Assembly (NCBI GenBank): GCA_030418545.1
Contig: QAIB01000001.1
Span: 1,139,672 to 1,203,671 of the forward strand
Origin: Xenophilus aerolatus
GTDB lineage: Bacteria > Pseudomonadota > Gammaproteobacteria > Burkholderiales > Burkholderiaceae_C
DNA length: 64,000 nt
Reading direction: 5' to 3'
Shown here: positions 7,565 to 17,475 of the stretch, in pieces
Position numbering within the stretch: position 1 is the stretch's first letter
Layout of the letters: the number at the start of each line of letters is the position of its first letter
Made by a program: the position numbers and the translations under genes
The notes under the pieces: model-generated
The model's database searches: none
The model's input: only the letters and a program-made list of their open reading frames with translations
What the model was told of the DNA's origin: nothing

Positions 7565-9919
7565 ATGAAATTCCGCTTTCCCATCGTCATCATCGACGAG
7601 GACTTCCGCTCCGAGAACACCTCGGGCCTGGGCATCCGTGCCCTGGCGCAGGCCATCGAGTCGGAAGGGTTCGAGGTCCTGGGCGTGACCAGCTACGGCG
7701 ACCTGTCGCAGTTCGCCCAGCAGCAGAGCCGGGCCAGCGCCTTCATCCTGTCGATCGACGACGAGGAGTTCAGCGGCGGGCCGGACATGGACCCGGCCGT
7801 GCTCAACCTGCGCACCTTCATCGACGAGGTGCGCCGCAAGAACACCGACGTCCCGATCTACATCTACGGCGAGACGAAGACCTCGCGCCACCTGCCCAAC
7901 GACATCCTGCGCGAACTGCACGGCTTCATCCACATGTTCGAGGACACGCCGGAGTTCGTGGCCCGCCACATCATCCGCGAGGCCAAGAGCTACCTCGAGG
8001 GCGTGCAGCCGCCGTTCTTCAAGGCGCTGCTCGACTACGCGGAGGACGGCTCCTATTCCTGGCATTGCCCGGGCCACTCGGGCGGCGTGGCGTTCCTGAA
8101 GAGCCCGGTGGGCCAGATGTTCCACCAGTTCTTCGGCGAGAACATGCTGCGCGCCGACGTGTGCAACGCCGTGGAAGAACTCGGGCAGCTGCTCGACCAC
8201 ACCGGCCCGGTGGCCGAGAGCGAGCGCAATGCGGCGCGCATCTTCAATGCCGACCACTGCTTCTTCGTCACCAACGGCACCAGCACCAGCAACAAGATGG
8301 TCTGGCACCACACGGTGGCGCCGGGCGACGTGGTGGTCGTGGACCGCAACTGCCACAAGTCCAACCTGCACGCCATCATCATGACCGGCGCGATCCCGGT
8401 CTTCCTCAAGCCCACGCGCAACCACTTCGGCATCATCGGGCCCATCCCGCGCCAGGAGTTCGACGTCGAGTCGATCAAGGCGAAGATCCGCGCCAACCCG
8501 CTGCTCAAGGGTGTCGACGCCGACACGGTCAAGCCGCGCATCCTGACCCTCACCCAGTCGACCTACGACGGCGTGGTCTACAACACCGAGACGATCAAGA
8601 AGGCGGTGGACGGCTACGTCGACACGCTGCACTTCGACGAGGCCTGGCTGCCGCACGCGGCCTTCCATCCCTTCTACGGCCCCTACCACGCCATGGGCAA
8701 GAAGCGGGCGCGTCCCCAGGAGACGCTGGTGTTCTCGACCCAGTCGACGCACAAGCTGCTGGCGGGCATCAGCCAGGCCAGCCACGTGCTGGTGCAGGAT
8801 TCGCAGCATCGCAAGCTGGACCGGCACCTCTTCAACGAGGCCTTCCTGATGCACACCAGCACCTCGCCGCAGTACGCGATCATCGCCAGCTGCGATGTCG
8901 CGGCCGCGATGATGGAGCCGCCCGGCGGCACGGCCCTGGTGGAGGAGAGCATCCTGGAAGCGCTGGACTTCCGCCGCGCGATGCGCCAGGTCGAGGCCGA
9001 ATTCGGCGAGAACGACTGGTGGTTCAAGGTCTGGGGACCCGACAAGCTTGCCGAAGAGGGCATCGGCCGGGCCGACGACTGGGTCATCAAGGGCGACGAC
9101 CGCGATGCCAAGTGGCACGGTTTCGGCGTGCTGGCGGACGGCTTCAACATGCTCGACCCGATCAAGTCGACCATCGTGACGCCCGGGCTGGACATGGACG
9201 GCAACTTCGCCGAGAGCGGCATTCCGGCCAGCATCGTCACCAAGTTCCTGGCCGAGCACGGCGTGATCGTGGAGAAGACGGGCCTGTACAGCTTCTTCAT
9301 CATGTTCACCATCGGCATCACCAAAGGCCGCTGGAACACGCTGCTCACGGCCTTGCAGCAGTTCAAGGACGACTACGAGCGCAACCAGCCGATGTGGCGC
9401 ATCCTTCCGGAGTTCTGCCAGCAGCACAAGCGCTACGAGCGCATGGGCCTGCGCGACCTGTGCCAGCACGTGCACAAGATGTACGCCGAGTACGACATCG
9501 CCCGCCTGACCACCGAGATGTACCTGTCGGACCTCACGCCCGCGATGAAGCCCAGCGACGCCTATGCGCACATCGCGCACCGCAAGACCGAGCGCGTCGA
9601 GATCGACCACCTCGAGGGCCGCATCACGACCAGCCTCATCACGCCGTACCCGCCGGGCATCCCGCTGCTGATCCCGGGCGAGGTGTTCAACAAGAAGATC
9701 GTCGACTACCTCAAGTTCTCGCGCGAATTCAACACCAAGTGCCCGGGCTTCGAGACCGACATCCACGGCCTGGTCGAGCTCGAGGACGAGGACGGCAACG
9801 TGCGCTACTACGCCGACTGCGTGGCGGCGGGCCGTGGCGAGCAGGACCCGCAACCGCTGGCCAGGGAGGACAACCTGGTGCAGGTCGGCGCCGACGGACC
9901 CTTCGGCCGGACGGTCTGA
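7565..9919 (+). CDS. PLP-dependent Orn/Lys/Arg decarboxylase (biodegradative type)
   Basis: A 784 aa fold-I decarboxylase. It has an N-terminal receiver-like wing domain (residues 1-130, FPIVIIDEDFRSENTSGLGI) and a PLP domain with the Schiff-base lysine K397 in STQSTHKLLAGISQASH. Upstream of that lysine is the cofactor-binding region WHCPGHSGG (about 165). The C-terminal domain carries ITPYPPGIPLLIPGE, conserved in lysine and arginine decarboxylases. It removes the alpha-carboxyl group of a basic amino acid, giving cadaverine, agmatine or putrescine; substrate cannot be decided from sequence alone. No antiporter gene adjoins, so a pure acid-resistance role is not supported by context. Confidence 0.92.
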   Translation: MKFRFPIVIIDEDFRSENTSGLGIRALAQAIESEGFEVLGVTSYGDLSQFAQQQSRASAFILSIDDEEFSGGPDMDPAVLNLRTFIDEVRRKNTDVPIYIYGETKTSRHLPNDILRELHGFIHMFEDTPEFVARHIIREAKSYLEGVQPPFFKALLDYAEDGSYSWHCPGHSGGVAFLKSPVGQMFHQFFGENMLRADVCNAVEELGQLLDHTGPVAESERNAARIFNADHCFFVTNGTSTSNKMVWHHTVAPGDVVVVDRNCHKSNLHAIIMTGAIPVFLKPTRNHFGIIGPIPRQEFDVESIKAKIRANPLLKGVDADTVKPRILTLTQSTYDGVVYNTETIKKAVDGYVDTLHFDEAWLPHAAFHPFYGPYHAMGKKRARPQETLVFSTQSTHKLLAGISQASHVLVQDSQHRKLDRHLFNEAFLMHTSTSPQYAIIASCDVAAAMMEPPGGTALVEESILEALDFRRAMRQVEAEFGENDWWFKVWGPDKLAEEGIGRADDWVIKGDDRDAKWHGFGVLADGFNMLDPIKSTIVTPGLDMDGNFAESGIPASIVTKFLAEHGVIVEKTGLYSFFIMFTIGITKGRWNTLLTALQQFKDDYERNQPMWRILPEFCQQHKRYERMGLRDLCQHVHKMYAEYDIARLTTEMYLSDLTPAMKPSDAYAHIAHRKTERVEIDHLEGRITTSLITPYPPGIPLLIPGEVFNKKIVDYLKFSREFNTKCPGFETDIHGLVELEDEDGNVRYYADCVAAGRGEQDPQPLAREDNLVQVGADGPFGRTV

Positions 9920-9928
9920 GCGGGGGCC

Positions 9929-10798
9929 TCAGCCGAAGCGCAGCGCCATCACGCCGGCGACCACCACGCCGGTGCCCAGCGCACGCTGCAGGCCGAAGCG
10001 CTCCTTGAGCCACAGCGTGCCGATGAGCGCCGCGAAGAGCACCGAGGTCTCGCGCAGCGCAGCCACCACGGCGACCGGCGCGCGCGTCATGGCCCACAGC
10101 GCGATGCCGTAGCTGCCCAGCGAGGCGATCGTGCCGAGGCAGGCGATGCGCCAGCGGCCCCCCATGTAGCGCCACGCGGCGGGGCGCCCGCCGGGCCCGC
10201 GGCGCCACAGCACCAGCAGCAGGTAGGGCACGCCGTCGAAGAGGAAGAGCGCCGCCACGTAGGCGGCCGCATCGCCCGAGGCGCGCACGCCCAGCCCGTC
10301 GACCAGGGTGTAGACCGCGATGATGGCGGCGTTGCACAGCGCGAAGCGCAGCGCCTTGCCACGGTGCCCGCCGCTCGCGTGCAGGCTGGCGGGCGACAGG
10401 CCCAGCAGCACCACGCCGGCGCACACCGCGGCGACGCCCGCCCACGCGATGGGCGAGATGGATTCGCCGATCAGCGCGTGGCTGCTGAGTGCGACCAGCA
10501 GCGGCGCGCAGCCGCGCATCACCGGATAGGTCAGCCCGAGTTCGCCATGCCGGTAGGCGCCGGCCAGCGCGACGTAGTAGCCGATGTGCACCCCCATCGA
10601 GGCCAGCAGGTAGGGCCAGGACGCCATCGCCGGCAGCCCGGTGAACAGCAGCAGCGGCAAGGCCACGAAGAAGCCGAGGCTGTGGATGAGCGCCGTGTCC
10701 AGTTCCTTGTCGGTGGACGACTTGATCAGCGCGTTCCAGCTGGCATGCAGCAGCGCGCCGAAGAGCACCGCGAGCGCGACCGGGCCGGTCAGCGTCAC
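9929..10798 (-). CDS. EamA/DMT-family transporter in the phosphonate cluster
   Basis: A 289 aa inner-membrane protein with about ten hydrophobic segments arranged as two EamA repeats (for example VALAVLFGALLHASWNALIK at the start and LRETSVLFAALIGTLWLKE near the end). The GTG at 10798 overlaps the stop of the HD-domain gene (GTGA). It was preferred over an upstream ATG that would start inside that gene. It is the last gene of the gntR - HD oxygenase - EamA set and may move a substrate or product of phosphonate breakdown; that role is inferred from position only. Confidence 0.85.
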   Translation of the reverse strand: MTLTGPVALAVLFGALLHASWNALIKSSTDKELDTALIHSLGFFVALPLLLFTGLPAMASWPYLLASMGVHIGYYVALAGAYRHGELGLTYPVMRGCAPLLVALSSHALIGESISPIAWAGVAAVCAGVVLLGLSPASLHASGGHRGKALRFALCNAAIIAVYTLVDGLGVRASGDAAAYVAALFLFDGVPYLLLVLWRRGPGGRPAAWRYMGGRWRIACLGTIASLGSYGIALWAMTRAPVAVVAALRETSVLFAALIGTLWLKERFGLQRALGTGVVVAGVMALRFG

Positions 10799-11352
10799 GC
10801 CGGCGAGTCCATGCAGCAGCGTCGGGCGCGTGCCAGGTAGTGGCCCAGAGACGGGGTGGGCAGCCCGGCCTGCTTGGCCGCGTCGTCCCACAACCGGACC
10901 CGCACCGCCTCCTGCGCATGGGGCCGGTCGAGGAAGGCGCGGGCGTCGGCGGGAGAGAAGACGCCGCCCTGCAAGGCCAGGCTGCGCTTGGAATCATCCG
11001 ACAGCGAGGCCTCGTAGTCCGGCCGCGACGCGCAGAGGTAGCGCTTGGCATCGACATGCCAGCGGATCGCGTCGAGCACCCGCTCGGAGAACAAGCCACG
11101 CAGGAAGGGCAGGGCGTAGAACTGGTGAAGGTCGTCGATGCCGCGCAGGGTCGGCGATTCGCCCTGGTCGTTGAGCAGGTGGCCCAGGTCGTGCAACAGG
11201 GCGGCCGTGACCAGCTCGTCGTCCGCGCCGGCCTGCTCGGCGAGCAGGGCGCACTGGAGCGCGTGCTCGAGCTGCGTGACCGGCTCGCCGCTGTATTGCG
11301 CCGCGCCCTTGCGCTCGAAGAGCGCCGAGATGTCGTCCAGGGTCAGGGCCAC
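10795..11352 (-). CDS. PhnZ-like HD-domain dioxygenase (phosphonate operon associated)
   Basis: A 185 aa protein closely resembling PhnZ, the mixed-valent di-iron oxygenase that cleaves (R)-1-hydroxy-2-aminoethylphosphonate to glycine and phosphate. The family residues are present in order: Y20, E23 and H30 in the lid/first helix, H54-D55 and H58 (LLHDLGH), H76, H99 with K103 (WHVDAKRYL), and D156 (LWDD). All iron ligands are retained, so it is probably active. It lies 13 bp behind the GntR gene. No PhnY hydroxylase is found in the window, so its substrate must come from elsewhere or differ from that of PhnZ. Confidence 0.85.
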   Translation of the reverse strand: MALTLDDISALFERKGAAQYSGEPVTQLEHALQCALLAEQAGADDELVTAALLHDLGHLLNDQGESPTLRGIDDLHQFYALPFLRGLFSERVLDAIRWHVDAKRYLCASRPDYEASLSDDSKRSLALQGGVFSPADARAFLDRPHAQEAVRVRLWDDAAKQAGLPTPSLGHYLARARRCCMDSPA

Positions 11353-11365
11353 GGCACCGTTCCCT

Positions 11366-12100
11366 TCAGGCTGCCACCGCGTGCGGCGCGGCGCCGGTGG
11401 CCTGGGCGGTCTCCGCCAGCCGGGCGGCGTGGTTGCGCAGCGTGCGCTCCCGGCTGTTCATCACATGCTGGTACATCGCCTGGCCCGCCGCCTCGGCGTC
11501 GCCGGCCGCGATGGCCTTCACGATCTGCCGGTGCTCGCGCGAGTACACGGCCATCGATTCGCCCGTGAGGTTCTGGCGCCGGAACAGCGACAGTTCGTTG
11601 ACCAGCTTGCGGTAGGTGGCCAACAGCTTGGCATTGCCGGCCAGTTCGAGCAGCCGGTCGTGGAACGCCAGGTTGAAGCGGTGGTAGTCGCGCGCATTGC
11701 CGGACTTGACGGCCTGGTCCATCGCATCGACCAGCTGGCGCAGCTCGCGCACCTGTGCCGCCGATGCGGACTGCGCCACCTTGCGGCCGACGTACAGGTC
11801 CATGGCGGCCCGCACCTCGAAAATCTCCAGCGCCTCCTCGATCGGCACGTCGCGCACGAACACCCCGCGGTTCTTCTCGGTGCGCACCAGGCCGGCTTCC
11901 TCGAGCATGCGAAACGCCTCGCGCACCGGGCCCCGCGACACGCCCAGCTGGTCGGCCAGCGTGGACTCGGTCAGCTTGGCGCCCGAGGCCAGCTCGCCGT
12001 CCAGGATCATGCGTTCGATTTCGGTCTGCACCACGTTCGCCAGCGAATTGCACTGAAGCTGTGCGATGACGGGGTGTGGCGAGATCTTCTTGGCAGGCAT
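11366..12100 (-). CDS. GntR/FadR-type regulator of phosphonate utilisation
   Basis: A 244 aa transcription factor. It has an N-terminal winged helix-turn-helix (about residues 20-85, ASGAKLTESTLADQLGVSRG) and a C-terminal all-helical FCD ligand-binding domain (about 95-220) with conserved Asp/His residues (DYHRFNLAFHDRLLE). It is divergent from phnS with 159 bp between starts. FadR-type proteins of this group usually repress the adjacent catabolic operon until a ligand binds. It resembles the regulators found beside phnSTU-phnX clusters. Confidence 0.88.
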   Translation of the reverse strand: MPAKKISPHPVIAQLQCNSLANVVQTEIERMILDGELASGAKLTESTLADQLGVSRGPVREAFRMLEEAGLVRTEKNRGVFVRDVPIEEALEIFEVRAAMDLYVGRKVAQSASAAQVRELRQLVDAMDQAVKSGNARDYHRFNLAFHDRLLELAGNAKLLATYRKLVNELSLFRRQNLTGESMAVYSREHRQIVKAIAAGDAEAAGQAMYQHVMNSRERTLRNHAARLAETAQATGAAPHAVAA

Positions 12101-12128
12101 GGTGGAAATGCTAAGGGGCAGAGTGCAG

Positions 12129-12154
12129 ATTGTCTACGATCTGCAAAAGACAAT
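12129..12154. promoter_or_regulatory. Candidate operator in the gntR-phnS intergenic region
   Basis: An inverted repeat ATTGTCT (12129-12135) / AGACAAT (12148-12154) lies 28 bp upstream of the gntR start and about 105 bp upstream of phnS. The left half also contains TGTCTACG, close to the FadR-family site pattern GT-N2-3-AC. Position and symmetry suggest the regulator's own binding site controlling both directions. Confidence 0.5.
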
Positions 12155-12259
12155 TGACGATCGATGCGAGCAGGCCCCGATTTTGCTTGGCGCATGTGTC
12201 ACGAGGATGTCTTGTCCCGCCGGCACATTCGCCTTTCATTTTTCGATGAGGAGTTGCTC

Positions 12260-13294
12260 ATGCAGTACGCAAAACACATCGTGGCCGCATTCATCGGCCT
12301 GGCTTGCGCAACGTCGGCGCTGGCGCAGAAGACGCAGCTGACGGTCTACACGGCGCTCGAGACCGACCAGCTCAAGGCCTACCAGGAGGCCTTCAACAAG
12401 GTGAACCCCACGATCGACATCAAGTGGGTGCGCGACTCCACGGGCGTCATCACCGCCAAGCTGCTGGCCGAGAAGGCCAACCCGCAGGCCGACGTGATCT
12501 GGGGCGTGGCCGCCTCGAGCCTGGCGCTGTTCGACAAGAACGGCATGCTGGAACCCTACGCGCCGCTGAACCTCGACGCGATCATGCCGCAGTACCGCGA
12601 CAAGAAATCGCCGCCGGCCTGGTTCGGCATGGACGTGTTCGGTGCCGTGGTGTGCTTCAACACCGTCGAGGCCAAGAAGAAGAACATCCCCCTGCCCACC
12701 ACCTGGAAGGACCTGCTCAAGCCCGAGTTCAAGGGCCAGGTCGTAATGCCCAATCCGGCGTCCTCGGGCACCGGCTACTTCGACGTGGCCGCATGGCTGC
12801 AGCTCTGGGGCGACGACAACGGCAAGGGCGGCGGCTGGAAGTACATGGACGCGCTGCACGAGAACATCGGCCAGTACACCCATTCCGGTTCCAAGCCCTG
12901 CAACATGGCGGCGGCCGGCGAGTACGTGGCCGGCATCTCCTTCGAGTACCGCGGCCACACCAACAAGGCCAAGGGCGCGCCCATCGACCTGGTCTTCCCC
13001 AAGGAAGGCCTGGGCTGGGACCTGGAGGGCTTCGCCATCTACAAGGGCACCAAGAAGCTGGATGCGGCGAAGAAGCTGGCCGACTGGGCCTCGTCCAAGG
13101 ACGCCATGCTGCTCTACGGCAAGAACTTCGCCATCACCGCGCAGCCGGGCGTTGCACCCAAGCTGGCGAACATCCCGGCCGACTACGAATCGCGCCTGAT
13201 CAAGATGAATTTCGAGCAGTCGGCCGTGAACCGCGAGCGCATCCTCGCCGAATGGTCGAAGCGCTACGACGCCAAGAGCGAGGCGAAGAAGTAA
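12260..13294 (+). CDS. phnS: 2-aminoethylphosphonate ABC transporter, substrate-binding protein
   Basis: A 344 aa periplasmic binding protein of the Fbp/potF-like class. The start at 12260 has a GAGGAG ribosome site and gives a signal peptide cleaved after SALA. The mature protein begins [20 protein letters not shown]. Motifs such as [23 protein letters not shown] and [15 protein letters not shown] match iron(III)/phosphonate binders. The gene overlaps phnT by one base (TAATG). Its place in front of phnT, phnU and phnX supports aminoethylphosphonate as ligand. Confidence 0.88.
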   Translation: MQYAKHIVAAFIGLACATSALAQKTQLTVYTALETDQLKAYQEAFNKVNPTIDIKWVRDSTGVITAKLLAEKANPQADVIWGVAASSLALFDKNGMLEPYAPLNLDAIMPQYRDKKSPPAWFGMDVFGAVVCFNTVEAKKKNIPLPTTWKDLLKPEFKGQVVMPNPASSGTGYFDVAAWLQLWGDDNGKGGGWKYMDALHENIGQYTHSGSKPCNMAAAGEYVAGISFEYRGHTNKAKGAPIDLVFPKEGLGWDLEGFAIYKGTKKLDAAKKLADWASSKDAMLLYGKNFAITAQPGVAPKLANIPADYESRLIKMNFEQSAVNRERILAEWSKRYDAKSEAKK

Positions 13295-14448
13295 TGTGGG
13301 CCCGGCGCGGCCACGACGCGATGGACGCCGCAGTCTCCATGCCCGCCGGCCCCACCCCGCAGGATGAGAGCTACCTGCGCCTGCAGGGCGTGGGCAAGCG
13401 CTTCGGCAGCTTCACTGCGCTCTCGCAGATCGACCTGGCCATCGCACGCGGCGAGTTCGTGTGCTTCCTCGGGCCCTCGGGCTGCGGCAAGACCACGCTG
13501 CTGCGCATCATCGCGGGCCTGGAGACGCAGACCGCCGGTCGCATCCTGCAGGCCGGGCGCGACGTGTCGGTGCTGCCGCCCGCGCAGCGCGACTACGGCA
13601 TCGTGTTCCAGTCCTATGCGCTGTTCCCCAACCTGAGCATCGCCGACAACGTGGCCTACGGGCTCGTCAACCGCAGGCAGCCGCGCGCCCAGGTTTCCGC
13701 GCGGGTCGACGAACTGCTCGCGCTCGTGGGCCTGCCGGGTAGCGGCAGCAAGTACCCGGCGCAGATGTCGGGCGGCCAGCAGCAGCGCGTGGCGCTGGCA
13801 CGCGCCCTGGCCACTTCGCCGGGCCTGTTGCTGCTGGACGAGCCGCTGTCGGCCCTCGACGCCATCGTGCGGGTGCACCTGCGCAACGAGATCCGGGCAC
13901 TGCAGCGCCAGCTCGGCGTGACCACCATCATGGTCACGCACGACCAGGAGGAGGCGTTGTCGGTGGCCGACCGCATCGTGGTCATGAATCACGGCGTCAT
14001 CGAGCAGGTCGGCACGCCGCGCGAGGTGTACCGCGCGCCGGCCTCGCCCTTCGTGGCCGACTTCGTCGGCAAGGTGAACCGCCTGCAGGCCGTGGCCGAG
14101 GGCGATCACTGGTTCCGCTGCGGCGAGCTGCGGATGCGCTGCCAGGAGGGGCAGGGCGCCGATTTCCGCCCGGGCCGCCGCGTGATGCTGTACCTGCGGC
14201 CCGAGGACCGACTGATGATCGACGTGCCCGACGACCATCCCGGCCGCTGCGAAGGCACGGTGTGCCACGTCGAGTTCCTCGGGGGCAACTGCCTGGCGCA
14301 GGTGGAGGTCGAGGCACTCGGCGGCCAGTCGCTGCAGCTGCAGTTCTCGCTCAACCAGATGGACGAGTTCTCGGTGCGCGAGGGCGGCCGCCTGCGCTTC
14401 GCCCTGCGCACGGACCGGCTGCGCGTGTTCGCCGCGGGACAGGAATGA
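13294..14448 (+). CDS. phnT: 2-aminoethylphosphonate ABC transporter, ATP-binding protein
   Basis: A 384 aa ABC ATPase. It has Walker [10 protein letters not shown] (about residue 61), Q-loop FQSYALFPN, signature MSGGQQQR, Walker [13 protein letters not shown] and switch His in MVTHDQEEA, followed by a TOBE-type C-terminal domain. The ATG overlaps the phnS stop; a second in-frame ATG nine codons later is an alternative start. It overlaps phnU by four bases (ATGA). Confidence 0.9.
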   Translation: MWARRGHDAMDAAVSMPAGPTPQDESYLRLQGVGKRFGSFTALSQIDLAIARGEFVCFLGPSGCGKTTLLRIIAGLETQTAGRILQAGRDVSVLPPAQRDYGIVFQSYALFPNLSIADNVAYGLVNRRQPRAQVSARVDELLALVGLPGSGSKYPAQMSGGQQQRVALARALATSPGLLLLDEPLSALDAIVRVHLRNEIRALQRQLGVTTIMVTHDQEEALSVADRIVVMNHGVIEQVGTPREVYRAPASPFVADFVGKVNRLQAVAEGDHWFRCGELRMRCQEGQGADFRPGRRVMLYLRPEDRLMIDVPDDHPGRCEGTVCHVEFLGGNCLAQVEVEALGGQSLQLQFSLNQMDEFSVREGGRLRFALRTDRLRVFAAGQE

Positions 14449-16151
14449 ACGCCACCGCCGTCCTGTTGCCGCCGCCACTTCGCCAGCGCGTGCCCTGGAG
14501 CGACCGCGTCGCGCATGCGGCGCTGCTGGGCATCCTGCTGTTGCTGGTGGTCGGCCTGGCACTGCCCCTGGCCGCCATCCTCTCCCAGGCCGTGCACAAC
14601 GCGGAGCAGGGCAGCGGCTGGGCCGCCTTCGCCGCCTACCTGAAGTCGCCCGCGCTGCTGCAGAGCCTGTGGAACAGCGTGTGGGTGTCGCTGCTGGTCA
14701 CGGTGATCGTGATCCCGCTGGCCTTCAGCTTCGCGTATGCGCTCACGCGCAGCTGCATGCCGGCCAAGGGGGTTTTTCGCGGCATCACGCTGCTGCCGCT
14801 GCTGGCACCCTCGCTGCTGTCCGCCATCTCGCTCATCTACTGGTTCGGCAACCAGGGGGTGGCCAAGGGGTTCTGGCTGGCGCTGGGCTTCCAGGGCATC
14901 TATGGCGCACCGGGCATCGTGCTGGCGGAGTGCTTCGCCACCTTTCCGCATGCGCTGATGATCCTCGTCACCGCGCTGTCGCTGGCCGACGCGCGCCTGT
15001 ACGAGGCGGCCGACGCAATGGGCACCCGGCGGCTGCGCCGCTTCCTCACCATCACGCTGCCGGGCGCCAAGTACGGACTGATCTCGGCGGCGCTCGTCAC
15101 CTTCACGCTGGTCATCACCGATTTCGGCATCCCCAAGGTGGTCGGCGGCAATTTCAACGTGCTGGCCACCGACGTCTTCAAGCTGGTCATCGGCCAGCAG
15201 GATTTCCAGCGCGGTGCGGTGGTGGCGCTGCTGCTGCTCACGCCGGCGGCGCTCACCTTCGCCATCGACCATGCGGTGCAGCGCAAACAGACGGCGATGC
15301 TCACGGCCCGTGCCGTCGCCCTGGTGCCGCAGCCGTCGCGAGGCTTCGACGCGGCCATGACCGCGTACTGCACACTGATCGTGGCGCTGATGCTGGCCAT
15401 GTTCGGGATGGCCGTGTTCGCCTCCTTCGCCACGCTGTGGCCCTACAACCTGGCACCCAGCCTGAACCACTACGTCGCCGGTCTGGTGGACGCCGAACTG
15501 GGCGACGCGCTGGTCAACAGCCTGAAGCTGGCCGCCGGCACGGCGGTGGTCGGCACGGCCGTGGTCTTCGTCGGCGCCTACCTGCTCGAGAAGACGCGCG
15601 GGCTCGGCTGGGCGCGGCCGCTGGTGCGGCTGATGGCGATGCTGCCCATGGCGGTGCCGGGACTGGTGCTGGGGCTGGGTTACATCTTCTTCTTCAACGC
15701 GCCGGGCAACCCGCTCAACCTGCTCTACCAGAGCATGGCGCTGCTGGTGCTGTGCACGGTGGTGCACTTCTACACCACCGGGCACCTGACGATGGTCACG
15801 GCGCTGAAAGCCATCGATGCCGAGTTCGAGTCCGTCTCGGCCTCGCTCAAGGTGCCGTTCTACAAGACCTTCTGGCGCGTCACGCTGCCGATCTGCCTGC
15901 CCACGCTCATCGACGTGTCGCGCTACTTCTTCATCAACGCCATGACCACCATCTCGGCCGTGGTGTTCCTGTATTCGCCCGACACCAAGCTCGCGTCCGT
16001 CGCCATCCTCAACCTCGACGAGGCCGGCGAGACCGGCGCGGCCGCCGCCATGGCCGTGCTCATCGCCGGCATCTCGGCCGTGGTCACCGTGCTTTACCTG
16101 CTGCTGGGCCGCATGGTCGAGCGGCGGACGCAGGCGTGGCGGCGCCGATGA
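14445..16151 (+). CDS. phnU: 2-aminoethylphosphonate ABC transporter, fused permease
   Basis: A 568 aa permease made of two fused BPD-transport domains (about residues 75-270 and 345-560), each with an EAA loop ([22 protein letters not shown] in the first, [22 protein letters not shown] in the second). It therefore replaces separate PhnU and PhnV subunits. About twelve membrane helices are visible. It overlaps phnT by ATGA, so phnS-T-U are tightly coupled. Confidence 0.9.
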   Translation: MNATAVLLPPPLRQRVPWSDRVAHAALLGILLLLVVGLALPLAAILSQAVHNAEQGSGWAAFAAYLKSPALLQSLWNSVWVSLLVTVIVIPLAFSFAYALTRSCMPAKGVFRGITLLPLLAPSLLSAISLIYWFGNQGVAKGFWLALGFQGIYGAPGIVLAECFATFPHALMILVTALSLADARLYEAADAMGTRRLRRFLTITLPGAKYGLISAALVTFTLVITDFGIPKVVGGNFNVLATDVFKLVIGQQDFQRGAVVALLLLTPAALTFAIDHAVQRKQTAMLTARAVALVPQPSRGFDAAMTAYCTLIVALMLAMFGMAVFASFATLWPYNLAPSLNHYVAGLVDAELGDALVNSLKLAAGTAVVGTAVVFVGAYLLEKTRGLGWARPLVRLMAMLPMAVPGLVLGLGYIFFFNAPGNPLNLLYQSMALLVLCTVVHFYTTGHLTMVTALKAIDAEFESVSASLKVPFYKTFWRVTLPICLPTLIDVSRYFFINAMTTISAVVFLYSPDTKLASVAILNLDEAGETGAAAAMAVLIAGISAVVTVLYLLLGRMVERRTQAWRRR

Positions 16152-16161
16152 ATGCGGGCCT

Positions 16162-16270
16162 CCGTACGCGAAGGGCGCGAAGGTTTCGCGAAGGACGCGA
16201 AAAGGGACAACAAATGAAATAGATGTTTTTCGCGACCTTCGCGTGACTCTGGTTTTCCTTTCGCGTACGG
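16162..16270. repeat. Dispersed palindromic repeat, copy 1 (CGCGAAGG family)
   Basis: A 109-bp element with 11-bp perfect terminal inverted repeats CCGTACGCGAA (16162-16172) / TTCGCGTACGG (16260-16270) and internal repeats of CGCGAAGG and CCTTCGCG that can fold into nested hairpins. It fills most of the gap between phnU and the FAD oxidoreductase gene. Two related copies lie at 25382-25496 and 33650-33760. Confidence 0.9.
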
Positions 16271-16312
16271 ATGTCCGCTCCCGTATTCAATTCGCGCTCC
16301 CACTTGGCACCC

Positions 16313-17449
16313 ATGACCTCCAACGACCGCTTTGATCTCATCGTCGTCGGCGCCGGCATCGTCGGCCTGGCGCATGCCTACACGGCCGCGCGACGCGGGC
16401 TGCGGGTGTGCGTGGTCGAGAAGGACGCCGCCTGCGTCGGCGCGTCGATCCGCAACTTCGGCTTCATCACCGTCACGGGCCAGGGCGCCGGCGACACCTG
16501 GCGGCGGGCGCGGCGCGCACGCGAGGTGTGGGGCGCCGTGGCGCCGCAGGCCGGCATCCCGGCCGTGCACCACGGGCTGTACCTCACGGCCTTCCGCCCG
16601 CAATCGCTGAAGGTGCTGGAGGAATTCATGGCCACCGAGATGGCGGCCGGCTGCGAGCTGCTGTCCACGGGCGAGGCGGCGCGCAGGGCGCCTGCGTTGC
16701 GCCTCGAGGGGCCTCACGGTCCGGCCCAGGGCGTGCTCTACAGCCCGCACGAGATGCGCGTCGAATCGCGCACGGCCATCGGCCAGTTGGCGCGCTGGCT
16801 GTCGGACGCGCTGGGCGTTCGGTTCCGCTTCGGCGAGGCGGTGCTCGAGGTGGCGACGCCGCGGGTGCGCACCTCGCGCGCCGTGCTGCATGCCGAGCGG
16901 GTGGCCGTGTGCACGAACAGCGAGCTCAACGGTCTGTTCGCCGAGCGCCTGTCGCCGCACGGCCTGCGCCTGTGCCAGTTGCACATGATGCGCGTGCGTC
17001 CGCAGCCGGGCTTCCGATTGCCCGGCTCCGTCATGGCCGACCTGAGCCTGGTGCGCTACCACGGCTACAGCAAGCTGCCCGCGGCCCAGGTGCTGCGCAC
17101 GCAGATCGAGGCCGAGGAGGGCGAGTCCCTGGCGCACGGCATCCACCTGATCGTGGTGCAAAGCGCCGACGGCACGCTGGTCGTGGGCGACTCGCACCAC
17201 TACGGACCGGTGCTCGAACCCTTCGCCGACCAGCGGGTGGACGAACTCATCCTGCGCCACCTGCGCGAGACCCTGCAGCTCACCGAGGCGACGGTGACCG
17301 AGCGCTGGGTCGGCACCTACCCCTCCTCGCCGGTGACGGACTGCCTGATCGACGCACCGGACGATGCCACGCGGCTCGTGCTCGTCACCAGCGGCACCGG
17401 CGCCAGCACCGCCTTCGGCATCGCCGAGGACGTCTTCGCCGGATGGTGA
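16313..17449 (+). CDS. FAD-dependent oxidoreductase of phosphonate catabolism (PbfC-like)
   Basis: A 378 aa DAO-superfamily flavoprotein. The N-terminal Rossmann motif is DLIVVGAGIVGLAHAYTAARRG (GxGxxG at about residues 12-17), and the C-terminal FAD contact region is VTSGTGASTAFGIAEDV. Members found in phosphonate operons oxidise aminoethylphosphonate or its N-methyl form to phosphonoacetaldehyde. Standing directly before phnX and with no phnW in the window, it probably supplies the phosphonoacetaldehyde. The ATG at 16313 is chosen to give a short N-terminus before the FAD motif; an alternative ATG at 16271 abuts the repeat. Confidence 0.82.
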   Translation: MTSNDRFDLIVVGAGIVGLAHAYTAARRGLRVCVVEKDAACVGASIRNFGFITVTGQGAGDTWRRARRAREVWGAVAPQAGIPAVHHGLYLTAFRPQSLKVLEEFMATEMAAGCELLSTGEAARRAPALRLEGPHGPAQGVLYSPHEMRVESRTAIGQLARWLSDALGVRFRFGEAVLEVATPRVRTSRAVLHAERVAVCTNSELNGLFAERLSPHGLRLCQLHMMRVRPQPGFRLPGSVMADLSLVRYHGYSKLPAAQVLRTQIEAEEGESLAHGIHLIVVQSADGTLVVGDSHHYGPVLEPFADQRVDELILRHLRETLQLTEATVTERWVGTYPSSPVTDCLIDAPDDATRLVLVTSGTGASTAFGIAEDVFAGW

Positions 17450-17475
17450 GCCCCATTCGTGTACCGATCTCTTCC

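Noticed and set aside
7364..9853. An 829-codon frame opposite the decarboxylase
   Set aside because: Low-complexity antisense shadow without homology; it ends in the NfeD region in the wrong frame.
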